From the NCBI GenBank assembly GCA_900554315.1, contig USGP01000024.1, positions 1 through 15,076 of the forward strand: a DNA stretch of 15,076 bases. Direction: 5' to 3'. The DNA comes from an uncultured Mycoplasmatota bacterium. Its GTDB lineage: Bacteria > Bacillota_I > Bacilli_A > RF39 > UBA660. Within the stretch, counting starts at the first letter, position 1; each line of letters opens with the position of its first letter. Below are positions 1 to 7,844 of the stretch, piece by piece. The position numbers and the translations under genes are program-made. Under the pieces are notes generated by a model that had not been told where the DNA came from, did not search any database, and saw only the letters and a list, made by a program, of their open reading frames with translations.

Positions 1-43
1 CTAAAGAGCCAAGTAGATATCAAGGTAGAATGACAGAAGAAGA
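1..43 (+). repeat. Left arm of a 43-bp perfect inverted repeat
   Basis: Bases 1-43 equal the reverse complement of 1780-1822 with no mismatch; base 44 (g versus a) is the first difference. The arm may extend left of the window. Both arms lie inside coding sequence, in the same reading frame relative to the repeat, and encode the shared KEPSRYQGRM tail. They enclose pta and the lemA-like gene. Confidence 0.9.
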
Positions 44-86
44 GATTAAAGGTGCACAGAAAAAAATTGGTGTTTATAAAAAATAA
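1..86 (+). CDS. 3' end of a gene whose product ends in a KEPSRYQGRM tail (partial)
   Basis: The reading frame is open from base 3 to a TAA at 84-86, giving the last 27 residues of a protein that begins left of the window. It reads KEPSRYQGRMTEEEI, then a short Lys-rich end (…GVYKK). The first 15 residues are identical to part of the C-terminal tail of the HopA1-like protein at 1731-3572, and the first 43 bases are a perfect inverted copy of 1780-1822. This is therefore a real coding end and not a chance frame. The rest of the protein is unseen. It could be a paralogue of the HopA1-like protein or an unrelated protein carrying the same tail. The gene converges on pta, and both share the hairpin at 86-113. 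The function of the tail is unknown. Confidence 0.75.
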   Translation, partial: KEPSRYQGRMTEEEIKGAQKKIGVYKK

Positions 87-114
87 AAGAGAAATGAAAA
101 TTCATTTCTCTTTA
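86..114. terminator. Bidirectional intrinsic terminator between convergent genes
   Basis: The arm 86-98 (aaagagaaatgaa) pairs perfectly with 101-113, giving a 13-bp stem with a very short loop, flanked by T-rich sequence on the right and A-rich sequence on the left. It works in both directions. The stop codon of the left gene (84-86) touches one arm and the stop codon of pta (112-114 on the minus strand) overlaps the other, so the two genes share one terminator with no spare bases. Confidence 0.85.
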
Positions 115-1107
115 TTTATTTTGTGCTTGAACTGCTGTAATTGCTACAACTCCGACAATATCATCTGCACTACAGCCACGTGATAAATCATTGACTGGAG
201 AGGCGATACCTTGTGTTACTGGACCATATGCTTCTGCTTTGGCAAGTCGTTGGACTAATTTATAACCAATATTTCCAGCGTCTAAATCAGGGAAAACTAA
301 TACATTAGCTCTTCCAGCAACAGGGCTATGTGGAGCTTTTGAAGCAGCTACTTCTGGAACTATTGCTGCATCTAATTGAAGTTCTCCATCAATTTTATAT
401 TCTGGATATTTTTCTTTGGCAATTTTTACAGCTTCTACTACTTTGTCTACATCTGGATGAGATGCACTACCCATTGTAGAATGAGAAAGCATCGCAACAA
501 TAGGTTCTTTTTGTACTAACAACTGAAATGATTCGGCACTTGACTCTGCAATAGCTGCTAGTCTTTCAGGATTAGGATTTTGTTCAAGACCACTATCGGC
601 AAATATAAATGTACCTTGCTCTCCATAATTACAATTAGGAACTACCATTAAGAAGAAAGCAGATACTAACATAGTACCAGGTTTTGTTTTAATAATTTGT
701 AATGCTGGTCTTAATGTATTGGCTGTAGAGTGACAAGCACCACTAACTACACCATCTGCTCTATTCGTTTTAACTAGCATACATGCATAATACATGTAAT
801 CTTCTAATAATAATTTTTTAGCTTCATCATGGGTAAGACCTTTATTTTTTCTAATTTCTACTAATTTTGCAATTAATTCATCTGTTAATGGCGAAGTAAA
901 TGGATTGATAATAGTTGCTTGACTAATATCAAATCCTCTACTGTTTTCTTGTATTTCTTCATCCTTACCAATCAAAATAATATTGGCAATTCCTTCTTTT
1001 AATATTTTTTCTGTTGCTTCCATAATACGACGATCCATTGTTTCTGGTAAAACAATCGTCTTTTTATTTGCTTTTGCTCGATCTTTAATTGTATCAATAA
1101 ATGACAT
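112..1107 (-). CDS. pta: Phosphate acetyltransferase (phosphotransacetylase)
   Basis: Pta interconverts acetyl-CoA plus phosphate and acetyl phosphate plus CoA (EC 2.3.1.8). With acetate kinase this yields ATP in fermentation. It is a soluble cytoplasmic enzyme. The 331-residue length fits the single-domain Firmicutes form. The family is recognised from the N-terminal TIVLPETMDRRI (residues 17-28), RADGVVSGACHSTANTLRP (116-134) and the highly conserved C-terminal stretch around DGELQLDAAIVPE (240-252), ANVLVFPDLDAGNIGYKLVQRL (starting at 267) and YGPVTQGIASPVNDLSRG (294-311). The start ATG follows a purine-rich agaaggt ribosome binding site. The gene lies 14 bases behind the lemA-like gene on the same strand and is probably co-transcribed with it. 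No acetate kinase gene is in the window. Confidence 0.97.
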   Translation of the reverse strand: MSFIDTIKDRAKANKKTIVLPETMDRRIMEATEKILKEGIANIILIGKDEEIQENSRGFDISQATIINPFTSPLTDELIAKLVEIRKNKGLTHDEAKKLLLEDYMYYACMLVKTNRADGVVSGACHSTANTLRPALQIIKTKPGTMLVSAFFLMVVPNCNYGEQGTFIFADSGLEQNPNPERLAAIAESSAESFQLLVQKEPIVAMLSHSTMGSASHPDVDKVVEAVKIAKEKYPEYKIDGELQLDAAIVPEVAASKAPHSPVAGRANVLVFPDLDAGNIGYKLVQRLAKAEAYGPVTQGIASPVNDLSRGCSADDIVGVVAITAVQAQNK

Positions 1108-1121
1108 AATAAACCTTCTTT

Positions 1122-1658
1122 CTAATGTTCATCTTTTAAAATTTCATAGATTTCTCGCTTTTCATGAGTATAAAATTCTTTCTTTTTATATCCAAAAAAT
1201 AGCCTAATAATATTAGAAGGGAAAGATACAATAAGTTGGTTAAATGTGACAACTGTATCATTATAAAATTTAATGGCTGCTACTAAATCAATTTCATTAT
1301 TATTTAATTCTTCAATAACATGTACTAAGGACTCACTTTTAAATAATTTTTCATTATCATCTAGGACTTTGAAAAACTCATTATAGGATTTCTTTAACAA
1401 TTCATTTAATTCAAAATGATTAAGGTCAGAAACTAAATCTGTTTCTAATTGTGTTAAAAAATCTTCCAATTTTAATTCTTTTTCTACAATTTGTTTTGCT
1501 CTTTTTAATAAATCTAATTTTTTTTGTAAAAATAAGTCAATATTATTTTCTGCTTCTTCCATTTTAATAACAGAAATTTGAAATTTATTATGATAAATAA
1601 TAATGACAATTCCTAATAATGCAATTAATACTATACATCCTAAAACTATTTCTATCAT
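1122..1658 (-). CDS. lemA: LemA-family membrane protein
   Basis: The protein has 178 residues. Residues 1-21 form one hydrophobic N-terminal membrane segment, followed by a Lys/Glu-rich, helical, probably coiled-coil body. The segment YNDTVVTFNQLIVSFPSNIIRLFFGYKKKEFY (from residue 132) matches the LemA signature: YN..V..YN..I..FP followed by a GF/GY…FF-like end. The upstream 'A.NNIDLFLQKKLDLL' (37-51) corresponds to the family's A…I.v.LkrR.dL. LemA proteins are small membrane proteins with a four-helix bundle domain facing outside or at the membrane; their role is not well established. Neighbours: pta 14 bases downstream, the HopA1-like gene upstream. A gtatcacc-type leader with gggtga precedes the ATG (complement of 1663-1668). 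A possible -10 (TATAAT) lies at 1671-1685 on the minus strand, with only a poor -35. Confidence 0.8.
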   Translation of the reverse strand: MIEIVLGCIVLIALLGIVIIIYHNKFQISVIKMEEAENNIDLFLQKKLDLLKRAKQIVEKELKLEDFLTQLETDLVSDLNHFELNELLKKSYNEFFKVLDDNEKLFKSESLVHVIEELNNNEIDLVAAIKFYNDTVVTFNQLIVSFPSNIIRLFFGYKKKEFYTHEKREIYEILKDEH

Positions 1659-1718
1659 TGTATCACCCCATATAATTTTATTATATCAAACAAAATTAGA
1701 AAAGAAAATACAACCAAC

Positions 1719-1746
1719 AAAAAAGGCTAACTATTTAGCCTTTTTA
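1719..1746 (-). terminator. Intrinsic terminator of the HopA1-like gene
   Basis: An 11-bp stem (1720-1730 with 1735-1745, core ggctaa/ttagcc) encloses a 4-base loop. On the minus strand it is followed by six T. The stop codon of the HopA1-like gene (1731-1733) lies in the loop. Confidence 0.85.
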
Positions 1747-3572
1747 TATGATAAAATTTTAGCTTTACTCTCTTGTATTTCTTCTTCTGTCATTCTACCT
1801 TGATATCTACTTGGCTCTTTAGAATAAATAGGTAAATCTTGAATGATTTGGTCTTTCTTCAAACGATAAGTTGTATCAGGTTGAATATCAGGAGAAATAA
1901 ATCCTAATTTAATACGAGACTGTCTAATCTCCTCATCAGACATCCTACCTTGATATCTACTTGGCTCTTTAGAATTAACTTGCAAATCTTGAATGATTTG
2001 TTCTTTCTTCAAATGATATGAACTAGTACTGATTCGTTTTGGTATAGATGTAGTAGAAGTTGTGCTAGGATTTTCAGTTTTTTTCTTATTAATAATTGGT
2101 TTTTGATCAATCTTTTTAGGTTTTTCCTCTTTTTTCTGTGTACTTTCTTCTTTTTTTGAAGCAGTACTTTCTTTAGCCTTTTTAGTGTCTCTTTTATCTT
2201 TGCTTTCAGAAATAGATTTTGTAATTCTAGTAACTGGTTTATAACCTGTAGTACCTCTTTCATCTATAACAGCATGGAATTTTTCATCACTAACAGGATG
2301 AAGAGCTTTTTTTGTTTTTCCTTTTATAAGATTATCTACAACGTAAGAATCAAATGCAAAGTTTTTACCATCAATTCCTTTTTCTTTACCACGTTCAATA
2401 ATAGTATTGCGTACCATTTCTTTTATACCTTTATAAGTCTCAAGAAGATCTGGGAAAGCACTAAGTAAAGCGCGTTGAAAATCTTCACTTTTAATATCGA
2501 TTGTAGAATTTCCTTTATTACGATAAGAAAAAGAGAAAGGTTCAAATTTTAAAGATTTTTGATGAATACTCTCAAGCATATGATCTTTTACTTGATAAAA
2601 GAAATTGTCCAAAAATTTACTTTTATTTAAATCTCTAGGTTTAAGACCATAATAGCTTTTTAAATCTTTCTTTTTTAACTTTTGCAAGTAGTCAACCTGT
2701 TTTTCAACAATTCTCCAAGCTACTTCATCAATTAAAGAAAATTCATCATCATCAATTTTAATTGGTAATTCTGGGCTAGTAAATATAGCGTCTTTCAACG
2801 CATCATCAAAAGCTGAGTTAATAACTTGTGAACGAACATAATTAAAAGAACTCTCATTATTATAAGATTCAGAACCATATCCAATCCAACCATCCACAAC
2901 ACCTGAAAGAATAGGTGGTCTAGAAATATATTGATCTAAGTCTGGATTTTCTTTTTTAATTTCGGTTAAAATGTCATAATAATCAGCTAAATGTTCAGTA
3001 TCTGTATAAATGACAAAATTATCATCTCGATTAAAATGATCAGTAAATTTAAATACATAAGGTAATCCTTTTTCTTCACATTTATTTAAGAATAAAAGTC
3101 CTAATTTATGTGCTGCAACTGTATTGATATTGACATATAAACGATGTTCAATATCAAATGGAAAAGGATAATCTTTTTCCGAATTATCATGAAGATCATT
3201 AGAGTTTATGTAAGTCCAATAATGTTTTTCATCTAGATAGTTTTCCACATAAGGCATCCATTTTTTAGCTGGAAGTTTGCTTAAAGCATCTTCCATAGTT
3301 GTAGCATCTTCTTCTTCGTCTAAAACAGTTTTTAATGGTTCACCAACATTATGTTTCCATATGTTAAAAGCTGTTGACAAAAAAGTATCACGATCTTGAG
3401 GATGATAAAGAGCCCCACGCTTAGATTGTGTAGAGATGTGTGAAAGATAATCATAATAATCACTATTAAAACTAAATTTTTGACTATATGCTTGTATTAA
3501 GGCATCAAAAACATCATCATCCATTAATGGATTTGGAAGAGTACGATATAACTCTTTTAAGTTCATATTCAT
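1731..3572 (-). CDS. HopA1-like domain protein with a linker and duplicated KEPSRYQGRM tail
   Basis: This predicted cytoplasmic protein has 613 residues, with no signal peptide or membrane segment from the chosen start. Residues about 140-265 resemble the HopA1 effector family (known from Pseudomonas type III effectors, with scattered homologues in other bacteria): RLYVNIN (144-150), then NRDDNFVIYTD (181-191), PDLDQYISRPP (210-220) and SSFNYVRSQ (241-249). I recognise this by eye and cannot confirm it. Residues 448-518 are a low-complexity Lys/Ser/Thr/Glu linker, probably disordered. Residues 519-568 and 569-613 are two tail repeats (Y-H/R-LKK-E/D-QIIQDL…SKEPSRYQGRM). The ATG at 3572 was chosen because ggggtg lies 8 bases upstream and a good promoter ends at 3598. 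The frame is open to 3683, but that extension crosses the promoter and the upstream gene's terminator. The function is unknown. Confidence 0.75.
   Translation of the reverse strand: MNMNLKELYRTLPNPLMDDDVFDALIQAYSQKFSFNSDYYDYLSHISTQSKRGALYHPQDRDTFLSTAFNIWKHNVGEPLKTVLDEEEDATTMEDALSKLPAKKWMPYVENYLDEKHYWTYINSNDLHDNSEKDYPFPFDIEHRLYVNINTVAAHKLGLLFLNKCEEKGLPYVFKFTDHFNRDDNFVIYTDTEHLADYYDILTEIKKENPDLDQYISRPPILSGVVDGWIGYGSESYNNESSFNYVRSQVINSAFDDALKDAIFTSPELPIKIDDDEFSLIDEVAWRIVEKQVDYLQKLKKKDLKSYYGLKPRDLNKSKFLDNFFYQVKDHMLESIHQKSLKFEPFSFSYRNKGNSTIDIKSEDFQRALLSAFPDLLETYKGIKEMVRNTIIERGKEKGIDGKNFAFDSYVVDNLIKGKTKKALHPVSDEKFHAVIDERGTTGYKPVTRITKSISESKDKRDTKKAKESTASKKEESTQKKEEKPKKIDQKPIINKKKTENPSTTSTTSIPKRISTSSYHLKKEQIIQDLQVNSKEPSRYQGRMSDEEIRQSRIKLGFISPDIQPDTTYRLKKDQIIQDLPIYSKEPSRYQGRMTEEEIQESKAKILSYKKAK
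1734..1868 (-). repeat. Second tail repeat unit (45 codons)
   Basis: This unit encodes residues 569-613. It matches the preceding 50-codon unit from YRLKKDQIIQDL through SKEPSRYQGRM and then diverges. Its bases 1780-1822 form the right arm of the inverted repeat with 1-43. Confidence 0.85.
1780..1822 (-). repeat. Right arm of the 43-bp perfect inverted repeat
   Basis: The reverse complement equals bases 1-43 exactly. It lies inside the last tail repeat of the HopA1-like gene. The distance between the arms is about 1.74 kb and holds pta and lemA. Confidence 0.9.
1869..2018 (-). repeat. First tail repeat unit (50 codons)
   Basis: This unit encodes residues 519-568, starting YHLKKEQIIQDL and containing SKEPSRYQGRMSDEEI. 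About 30 bases around the KEPSRYQGR codons are identical to the second unit, synonymous positions included. That points to recent duplication or gene conversion rather than old divergence. Confidence 0.85.
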
Positions 3573-3597
3573 AAGAAACACCCCTTTGAACGCGTAT

Positions 3598-3626
3598 ATT
3601 ATAGCATAATTCATAAAAAAAATCAA
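3598..3626 (-). promoter_or_regulatory. Promoter of the HopA1-like gene
   Basis: On the minus strand there is TTGATT, a 17-base spacer, then TATAAT (3603-3598). The -35 hexamer lies in the 3' arm and T-tract of the upstream PBP terminator. The ribosome binding site (ggggtg) and the ATG at 3572 follow within 26 bases. Confidence 0.75.
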
Positions 3627-3641
3627 GCTATGTAGGCTTGA
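3614..3641 (-). terminator. Intrinsic terminator of the class A PBP gene
   Basis: Read on the minus strand, tcaagc (3641-3636) pairs with gcttga (3628-3623) across a 7-base loop and is followed by eight T (3622-3615). The PBP stop codon (3630-3628) overlaps the loop and stem. The same DNA supplies the -35 of the next gene. Confidence 0.85.
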
Positions 3642-5601
3642 CATTTTCAACTTTAGAATCAAATACTTCTTGGTCTGTATCACTAGGCTCTGTCCCTTTT
3701 ATAAAATACATCATTTTTTTCTTTTTATCATTATCAGTAGCTAGTCTTCCAGAAATAGGTTCTACTAAAACCGCAGATACATTATCAGGCATTTCATACC
3801 AGCCCTCATCAGCACCGATGTTTCGATTAAAATATTCAATAGACTGATACCAAATATTTTGTGCATACTTATATTCACTAGTTTTTAAAGGCGTATTATC
3901 GTCGTAGCCAACCCAGACGGCACAAACTACATCTTTGTTAAAACCAATATCCCAGTTATCTGTTTCAGTTGTACCACTTTTTAATGCATATTTATGTGTA
4001 AGCTTTGGTGCTAATCCAATTGCAGTTGGATAGTTATAGTCAATATAATCAGAATCATAAGTCGCTGTTAACAAGTTATTTAAAATAAAAGTGATACTAG
4101 GGTTTAGCACGGCTTCTTTATTATTATCTGCTCTATATAAAACTTTTCCATTAGAATCTACTACTTTTTCTATCAGATGAGGTTTTACTTTATATCCTAA
4201 ATTAGCAAAAGCAGAATATCCAGCTGCCATCTCTAATATGTTAATTTCGTTAGTACCCAATGGAAGTGAAGGAACATTTTCTAGTTTTGAAGTAATACCA
4301 ACCCTTCTTGCGACATTAATTAAGGCATCTCCCCCTAAAAACAAATGGGTTTTAACAGCGTAAATATTTTCTGAATAAGCAATAGCCGTTCCCATAGAAA
4401 TTGGTTTATTTCCATACGTTTGATTGTAATTTTGAGGAGTATAATCTTCTTGGTTATTAAATACGAAAGTAGTCTCTTCACTAGTAAAGGAAGAACTTGA
4501 AGTAAAGCCATTTTCTAATGCTGCATAATATAAATATGGTTTCATAGTAGACCCAACTTGTCTCATGGAATCTGTTGCTCGATTAAAAGAGGATTGATTA
4601 TAATCCTTTCCACCAATCAAAGCAAGAACTCCCCCAGTATTAGGATTCATAAGTACTACAGAAGTTTGGATTTCAGAATCCTCTGGAATAGATTCTCTGA
4701 TAGTATCTTCTACCTTTTTTTGTAAATCAATATCTAAATTTGTATAAATTTTTAATCCACTGATATCAGAATAAGATTTAGGAATTGTATCGATACTCTC
4801 TAATTCTTTCATGACCGCATCATGATAATACATAACTGTAGTAAGTTCATCTCTATCCTTTTCTCCAAGAAAAGTTAATTCTTCATGATAAGCTTTCTTT
4901 TTTTCTGCCTTCGTAATAATACCATTTTCCTCTAATAGATTTAAAATAAGTAACTGCCTTTCTTTTGCTGCTTCTAAATTTACTAAAGGAGAATAATTAG
5001 AAGGAGATTTAGGAATTCCTGTCAATATAGTAGCTTCAGCCAAATCAAGTTCACTAGCATGTTTTCCAAAATAATACTTACTAGCATTTTCAATACCATA
5101 CATACCATGTCCATAATTAATAGTATTTAAATATCCTTCTAAAATTTCATCTTTAGAATATTCGGATTCAATTTTAATAGTATACCACATTTCATCCCAT
5201 TTTCTTTTCCAAGTCTTATCAAAGGAAAGAAACAGATTTTTAGCATATTGCTGCGTAATTGTAGATGCTCCTTGTTGTGTAGAACCACTAGTTAAATTCA
5301 CATAAAAGGCTTTTAAAATACGTAAATAATCAAACCCATGATGTTTATAAAAGTTTTTATCTTCTGTATATATAGTAGCATCGATAACATATGGAGAGAT
5401 ATCATCTAAAGATACCCATTCCTTTTCTTCATTTCCTTGAAAAAAGACTTTATTATCATTATCATACAAAAAAACACTATTAGCAGTATTAATCACTACT
5501 TTAGGAGACAATTTAACATATAAAAAAATACCAAAATAAACAAAAAGAACAATTATAAAAATAATCATAGATATTTTAGCTAATTTTTTTAGAAGTCTCA
5601 T
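3628..5601 (-). CDS. Class A penicillin-binding protein (PBP1a-type transglycosylase/transpeptidase)
   Basis: This bifunctional cell wall enzyme polymerises lipid II glycan strands and cross-links peptides outside the membrane. It has 657 residues. One N-terminal membrane anchor lies at about 10-29. The glycosyltransferase 51 domain (about 60-230) carries the catalytic TEDKNFY (79-85, Glu80) and QGASTITQQ (110-118). The transpeptidase domain (about 310-610) has all three penicillin-binding motifs: STMK (351-354), SEN (410-412) and KSGT (541-544). The C-terminus is short, without the long Gly/Ser/PASTA tails of some homologues. The ATG follows aaaggaag. The gene is divergent from the DUF1934-argS operon and has its own terminator. 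I saw no convincing -35/-10 pair in the 100 bases upstream on this strand. Confidence 0.95.
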   Translation of the reverse strand: MRLLKKLAKISMIIFIIVLFVYFGIFLYVKLSPKVVINTANSVFLYDNDNKVFFQGNEEKEWVSLDDISPYVIDATIYTEDKNFYKHHGFDYLRILKAFYVNLTSGSTQQGASTITQQYAKNLFLSFDKTWKRKWDEMWYTIKIESEYSKDEILEGYLNTINYGHGMYGIENASKYYFGKHASELDLAEATILTGIPKSPSNYSPLVNLEAAKERQLLILNLLEENGIITKAEKKKAYHEELTFLGEKDRDELTTVMYYHDAVMKELESIDTIPKSYSDISGLKIYTNLDIDLQKKVEDTIRESIPEDSEIQTSVVLMNPNTGGVLALIGGKDYNQSSFNRATDSMRQVGSTMKPYLYYAALENGFTSSSSFTSEETTFVFNNQEDYTPQNYNQTYGNKPISMGTAIAYSENIYAVKTHLFLGGDALINVARRVGITSKLENVPSLPLGTNEINILEMAAGYSAFANLGYKVKPHLIEKVVDSNGKVLYRADNNKEAVLNPSITFILNNLLTATYDSDYIDYNYPTAIGLAPKLTHKYALKSGTTETDNWDIGFNKDVVCAVWVGYDDNTPLKTSEYKYAQNIWYQSIEYFNRNIGADEGWYEMPDNVSAVLVEPISGRLATDNDKKKKMMYFIKGTEPSDTDQEVFDSKVENVKPT

Positions 5602-5675
5602 GAAAATCTTCCTTTCTTTAATATTATTTGGTTATAAATAAAAAATATGTATAAAAGATTAGTTTTTTAAAACGT

Positions 5676-5704
5676 TATGAAAATAATCGAAAATATGTTA
5701 TAAT
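5676..5704 (+). promoter_or_regulatory. Promoter of the DUF1934-argS operon
   Basis: TATAAT at 5699-5704 is preceded by TGt, an extended -10. A weak -35-like TATGAA sits 17 bases upstream. The ribosome binding site and ATG (5735) follow. Confidence 0.65.
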
Positions 5705-5734
5705 CTAAACTAGAAATTGGAAGGGGATGAAAAA

Positions 5735-6088
5735 ATGCCCAAAATACAAGTAAAAGTAACATTAACAACACCAGATATAAATGATGAAAAAATATATAAT
5801 GCAATTTTTCATCCAGATGAGAATAGTATTGTCTATAAAGAGGAAAATAATACTACTACAAAATTTGATTTGAACAAAATGAAACTCCGACGAGAAAATA
5901 AAGAGTTATATATGGAGTATCAATTTAATGAAAAAGCTTCAACAACAGGAAAGATAGAAGTGAAAAGCATAAAGCAAAAATTAGAATTAAAATTAAAAAC
6001 AAAAACAATTATAAAAAAACAAGATAAAATAGAAATTGAATATCAAGTAGAAGAAGATAGATATAAATACAAATTAGAGGTGATTTAG
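5735..6088 (+). CDS. DUF1934 (YwiB-like) small beta-barrel protein
   Basis: The protein has 117 residues from the ATG at 5735, which has ggaagggga 7 bases upstream. An in-frame TTG at 5717 would add six residues but would place the ribosome binding site inside the gene. The sequence alternates charged and hydrophobic residues, as expected for antiparallel beta strands (IQVKVTLTT near the start; KLELKLKTKTIIKKQDKIEIEYQVEE near the end). This fits the lipocalin-like DUF1934 family. B. subtilis ywiB, of the same family, also lies directly before argS, and that synteny is the main support. The stop codon TAG abuts the argS ATG with no gap, so translation is probably coupled. The function of the family is unknown. 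Confidence 0.75.
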   Translation: MPKIQVKVTLTTPDINDEKIYNAIFHPDENSIVYKEENNTTTKFDLNKMKLRRENKELYMEYQFNEKASTTGKIEVKSIKQKLELKLKTKTIIKKQDKIEIEYQVEEDRYKYKLEVI

Positions 6089-7837
6089 ATGAGTATAATA
6101 AAAGAATTAAATAAAGATATAAAAGATATAGTAAAAAAAGCAGGATATCAAGTTGAAAATTTAACACTTCAACCATCAGGAAGAAGAGATTTAGGACAAT
6201 ATCAAATTAATGATGCTATGACATTGGCAAAACAATATAAGAAAGCTCCTAGAATGATAGCAGAAGATATTGTAAAAGAATTAGAAAAAGATGATAGATT
6301 TACAAATTTAAATATTGCTGGACCAGGATTTATTAATATTACCTTAACAGACCAATATTTAGCTAAGTTATTAACAAGAATTTATAAAGATAAAAGCTTA
6401 AATATTGATAAAAGAGAAAAGAAAACAATCATATTAGATTATGGTGGAGCAAATGTGGCAAAAGCCCTACACGTTGGACATTTAAGAAGTGCTAATATTG
6501 GAGAAGCATTAAAACGTCTAGCAACACTTTTAGGATATAAGGTAATTGGAGATGCTCATTTAGGAGACTATGGAAGACCACTTGGACTTGTTGTGTTAGA
6601 AATAAAAAAGAGATATCCTGATTTACCATATTTTGATGAATCTTATACTGGGGATTATAGTGAAATAGAATTACCAGTGACAAACTCAGATTTGGAACAA
6701 ATTTATCCATATGCCTCACAAAAGTCAAAAGAAGATGAAGAATATCTAGAAGAAGCAAGGGATATTACATTTAGAATCCAAAATCATGAAAGAGGATACT
6801 ATGATTTGTGGAAAAAAGTAGTAGATATTTCAAAACAAGATATTAAACAAGTTTACGATATGTTAAATGTAAATTTTGAATTATGGTTAGGAGAAAGTGA
6901 TGCTGCTGAGTACTTGGATGAGCTAACAAAAGTATATGAAGAAAGCAATGTTTTAACAGAAAGTGATGGAGCATTAGTTGTAGACGTAAAAGAAGATAGT
7001 GATAATTCACCTATGCCACCATTATTATTTAAACGTTCTAATGGTACAGTATCCTATGAAACAACAGACTTAGCAACTATATTACAACGTAAGAAGGAAA
7101 TTAATCCAGATGAAATTTGGTATTGTGTAGATGCAAGACAAGCCTTACACTTCGACCAAGTTTTTAGAGCGGCAAGAAAAGTAAAATTGATAGATGATGA
7201 CGTAGTATTAGAACACATTGGCTTTGGTACCATGAATGGAAAAGATGGTAAACCATTTAAAACCAGAGATGGAGGAGTCATGAGTTTAAAAGGGCTAATT
7301 AGTCTAGTAGAAGAAGAAACTAGAAAGAAAATCAATCCAGAGACAGTAGAAGAAAAAATGAGAGACGAAGTAGCAAAAACAGTCGCTATTGCAGCATTAA
7401 AATATGCAGATTTATTACCATTTAGAGGAACAGATTATATTTTTGAACCAGAAAAATTTGCAGATTTAGAAGGGAAAACAGGACCATATTTACTATATTC
7501 AACAATTCGTATGAAATCTTTATTAGAAAAAGGTGCAAATTCAAAAATCGGAAACATTTCTAAATTTAAAACTGAAACAGAAAGAGATATTGCACTAACA
7601 ATATTAAATTTACCTAATATACTAAATAAAGCACTAGATTCAAGAAGCTTAAATGATATTACAGAATATATTTATAAGTTAACATCTTTGTACAATAAAT
7701 TTTATGCAGAAAATAAAATCTTAACAGAAGAAGATCAAGAACTTCAAGAATCTTGGTTAACTTTAACAAAAACGGTCTATGATATTAACATGATGCTATT
7801 AGACACCTTAGCAATCAAAGTTCCAGAAAAAATGTAA
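6089..7837 (+). CDS. argS: Arginyl-tRNA synthetase
   Basis: ArgRS charges tRNA-Arg with arginine at the expense of ATP (EC 6.1.1.19) in the cytoplasm. It has 582 residues, a usual length. The N-terminal tRNA-binding domain (about 1-95, with the RDLGQYQIN region at 33-41) precedes the class I catalytic core. The core has the HIGH-type signature HVGHLRSANIGEAL (128-141) and the KMSKS-equivalent loop GKPFKTRDGG (387-396); ArgRS enzymes often lack a canonical KMSKS. The C-terminal DALR-type anticodon-binding helices start near GPYLLYSTIRMKSLL (from about 467) and end in the typical DTLAIKVPEKM-like tail. The gene starts immediately after the DUF1934 stop codon. No intrinsic terminator is evident after it, so some transcripts may run on into rpoE. 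Confidence 0.97.
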   Translation: MSIIKELNKDIKDIVKKAGYQVENLTLQPSGRRDLGQYQINDAMTLAKQYKKAPRMIAEDIVKELEKDDRFTNLNIAGPGFINITLTDQYLAKLLTRIYKDKSLNIDKREKKTIILDYGGANVAKALHVGHLRSANIGEALKRLATLLGYKVIGDAHLGDYGRPLGLVVLEIKKRYPDLPYFDESYTGDYSEIELPVTNSDLEQIYPYASQKSKEDEEYLEEARDITFRIQNHERGYYDLWKKVVDISKQDIKQVYDMLNVNFELWLGESDAAEYLDELTKVYEESNVLTESDGALVVDVKEDSDNSPMPPLLFKRSNGTVSYETTDLATILQRKKEINPDEIWYCVDARQALHFDQVFRAARKVKLIDDDVVLEHIGFGTMNGKDGKPFKTRDGGVMSLKGLISLVEEETRKKINPETVEEKMRDEVAKTVAIAALKYADLLPFRGTDYIFEPEKFADLEGKTGPYLLYSTIRMKSLLEKGANSKIGNISKFKTETERDIALTILNLPNILNKALDSRSLNDITEYIYKLTSLYNKFYAENKILTEEDQELQESWLTLTKTVYDINMMLLDTLAIKVPEKM

Positions 7838-7844
7838 AAAAGTG

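Noticed and set aside
1..1822. pta-lemA as a transposon or integron unit bounded by inverted repeats
   Set aside because: No transposase, recombinase or target-site duplication is present, and the repeat arms are coding tails rather than insertion sequence ends.
2009..2263. Minus-strand frame in another phase of the Lys-rich linker
   Set aside because: Low-complexity Leu/Lys translation of an A-rich linker; the main frame is supported by the repeated tail.
3573..3683. N-terminal extension of the HopA1-like frame to 3683
   Set aside because: It crosses the TTGATT/TATAAT promoter, the PBP terminator and the end of the PBP gene; a good ribosome binding site and ATG exist at 3572.
5717..5734. 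TTG start for the DUF1934 gene
   Set aside because: The ggaagggga ribosome binding site would lie inside the gene; the ATG at 5735 has ideal spacing.
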